Part shown: positions 5,557 to 6,756 of the stretch, one piece after another
How positions within the stretch are numbered: the first letter of the stretch is position 1
Layout: every line of letters begins with the position of its first letter
Source: JAZRUY01 sp045598845
GTDB taxonomy: Bacteria; Verrucomicrobiota; Lentisphaeria; Victivallales; Victivallaceae
Assembly (NCBI GenBank): GCA_045598845.1
Contig: JAZRUY010000190.1
Coordinates: forward strand, 1 to 6,756
Length of the DNA stretch: 6,756 bases
Reading direction: 5' to 3'
Notes under the pieces: model-generated
The model's input: only the letters and a program-made list of their open reading frames with translations
Told to the model about the DNA's origin: nothing
Databases searched by the model: none
Program-made: the position numbers and the translations under genes

Positions 5557-6756
5557 TATTTACTCCGTCGGCGGTTCCGCCAAGTCAGCAGTCGCAGCGA
5601 GTTGGCGGTTACCGATAGCGAACTCAGTGTCATAGCGGCGGCGGCAACCGGCGGCGGCAGAGCCGGTCCTCCGAAAACACAAAATACGCCCGCCGCCATC
5701 GGCAGGCAGCAGAGATTGTAGAAAAACGCCCAGAAAAGATTCTGTTTCACAATCCTCATGGCAGCGCGGGCGAGTTCCGCCGCTTCCGCCGCTTTTAACG
5801 GACTGCGCCCGGTAATCACCGTGCCGGCGCCGGCTATGGCGATATCCGTACCGCAGTTCAGCGCGATACCGCCGGCCGGAGCGGCCGCCAGAGCCGCCGC
5901 ATCGTTAATACCGTCGCCGAGCATCGCCGCGCGCCTGGTGTTTTTAACCATCTCCGCTTTTTCTTCCGGCAGCGCGCCGGCGTGAAATTCCGTTATGCCC
6001 AGTTCTTCCGCGACTGCCGCCGCGCCGGATTCGATATCCCCGGTGAGCAGTACCGGCCGGATTCCGGCGCACCGCAGCCGTCGCACTGTTTCGGCGGCGT
6101 CAGCCCGCAATTTGTCGCGGAAAAGCAATTTGCCGGCATAGGACTGCCCGCATGCCGCATGAATAACGGAACCGGTGCCGGATTCTTCCGCTCCGTCCGT
6201 GAGTTCGATTCCCCCGGCGCGCAGAAAACGAGCCGTTCCGAACCGCCATTTTTCTCCGGATATTTCCGTAATCACACCGTTCCCCGGCACGGCGGTGAAG
6301 TTTTCTCCTCCTGCCGGAATTATGTTACTGTCAGCGGCGGCGGCAAGCACCGCTTGGGCCAGCGGGTGTTCCGAATTGTTCTCCGCCGCCGCTGCCGCCG
6401 CCAGCAGTCCGAGGCCGGTAAATCCGTCTTCCGCTTTTATGGCGGTCAGCACCGGGCGTCCTTCGGTCAGAGTACCGGTTTTGTCCAGATACATCACCCG
6501 CGCTCCCGCCAGCCGTTCCAGGGACTCTCCGTTTTTGTAGAGAATGCCGCGTTTGGCTCCGGCGGCTATCCCGGCTGAAAGCGCCGCAGGGGTGGCCAGG
6601 CCGAGCGAGCAGGGGCAGGCCGCGCTCAGCACCGCCAGAGCAAAAGCCAGCGCCCTGCCGATTCCCGCACCGGCGAGCAGGCAGACCGTCAGGGTGCAGG
6701 CGGCGGCAATCAGTACGCCGCCGGTGAATTTCCCCGATATCAGATCGGCGGTTTTT
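5556..6756 (-). CDS. copA: Copper-exporting P1B-type ATPase, N-terminus missing
   Basis: The frame stays open to the right edge, so the 399 residues seen are the C-terminal part of a P-type ATPase that pumps Cu(I) out of the cytoplasm at the expense of ATP. The first visible residues, TADLISGKF, match the stretch before membrane helix 5 of CopA proteins. Seen next are the ion-binding CPC (6609-6617), the phosphorylation motif DKTGTLT (Asp at 6483-6485), the P1B HP motif (6363-6368), TGD (6033-6041), GDGIND (near 5900-5918), YN in helix 7 (5715-5720) and MTLSS in helix 8 (5619-5633). CPC plus YN plus MxxSS is the Cu(I) signature. The canonical GDGINDAPALA reads GDGINDAAALA here. A GTG codon at 6632 is internal and not the start. 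Heavy-metal-binding N-terminal domains, if any, lie outside the window. The stop overlaps the DUF790 start. Confidence 0.93.
   Translation of the reverse strand, partial: KTADLISGKFTGGVLIAAACTLTVCLLAGAGIGRALAFALAVLSAACPCSLGLATPAALSAGIAAGAKRGILYKNGESLERLAGARVMYLDKTGTLTEGRPVLTAIKAEDGFTGLGLLAAAAAAENNSEHPLAQAVLAAAADSNIIPAGGENFTAVPGNGVITEISGEKWRFGTARFLRAGGIELTDGAEESGTGSVIHAACGQSYAGKLLFRDKLRADAAETVRRLRCAGIRPVLLTGDIESGAAAVAEELGITEFHAGALPEEKAEMVKNTRRAAMLGDGINDAAALAAAPAGGIALNCGTDIAIAGAGTVITGRSPLKAAEAAELARAAMRIVKQNLFWAFFYNLCCLPMAAGVFCVFGGPALPPPVAAAAMTLSSLSVTANSLRLLTWRNRRRSK
5563..5566 (-). promoter_or_regulatory. Ribosome binding site of the DUF790 gene inside copA
   Basis: GGAG on the minus strand, six bases before the ATG at 5556 and within the final copA codons; supports the start and the coupling. 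Confidence 0.5.

Noticed and set aside
5982..6578. A 198-codon plus-strand frame opposite copA
   Set aside because: It is antisense to conserved CopA motifs and explained by GC-rich codon bias.
1..6756. CRISPR array, insertion sequence, attachment site or defence island
   Set aside because: No spaced direct repeats, transposase-like frame or terminal repeats were seen; nothing beside the tRNA suggests an integrated element, as no duplicate of its 3' end is visible.

Overview
The window looks like a piece of a chromosome from a Gram-negative-type bacterium with fairly high GC coding sequence. A PVC-group bacterium such as a Lentisphaerota/Victivallales member is my best guess. It rests on the style of the glycoside hydrolase and of the Lgt active-site segment, not on any marker gene, so it is tentative. 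Every protein gene is on the minus strand; the only plus-strand gene is a tRNA. I see no mobile element, CRISPR array or sign of recent transfer.

Reading in the direction of transcription (high to low coordinates): (1) 6756-5556 holds the C-terminal two thirds of a P1B-type copper-exporting ATPase (copA), cut by the window edge. (2) It overlaps by one base (TAATG) with a 399-residue DUF790 protein, the family of Bax1, the nuclease partner of the XPB helicase. (3) A region of about 320 bases follows, with a complete tRNA-Gln(UUG) on the plus strand, promoter-like elements pointing both ways and a nested set of inverted repeats. (4) A tightly packed three-gene operon, 4035-1296, encodes a DUF368/PopT polyprenyl-phosphate transporter, the prolipoprotein diacylglyceryl transferase Lgt and an RluD-type 23S rRNA pseudouridine synthase. 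The first junction has no gap (TAAATG) and the second is a 17-base overlap. (5) An AT-rich spacer of 190 bases carries a good promoter and an operator-like dyad. (6) A clan GH-A (GH5-like) glycoside hydrolase gene runs off the left edge.

Together the window is mostly housekeeping: metal efflux, envelope lipid-carrier recycling, lipoprotein maturation and ribosome modification, next to a polysaccharide-degradation gene with its own promoter. The points most worth a second look are the translational coupling of a Bax1-like nuclease to a copper pump with no XPB helicase in view, the divergent active-site segment of that nuclease, and the dyad overlapping the hydrolase promoter.
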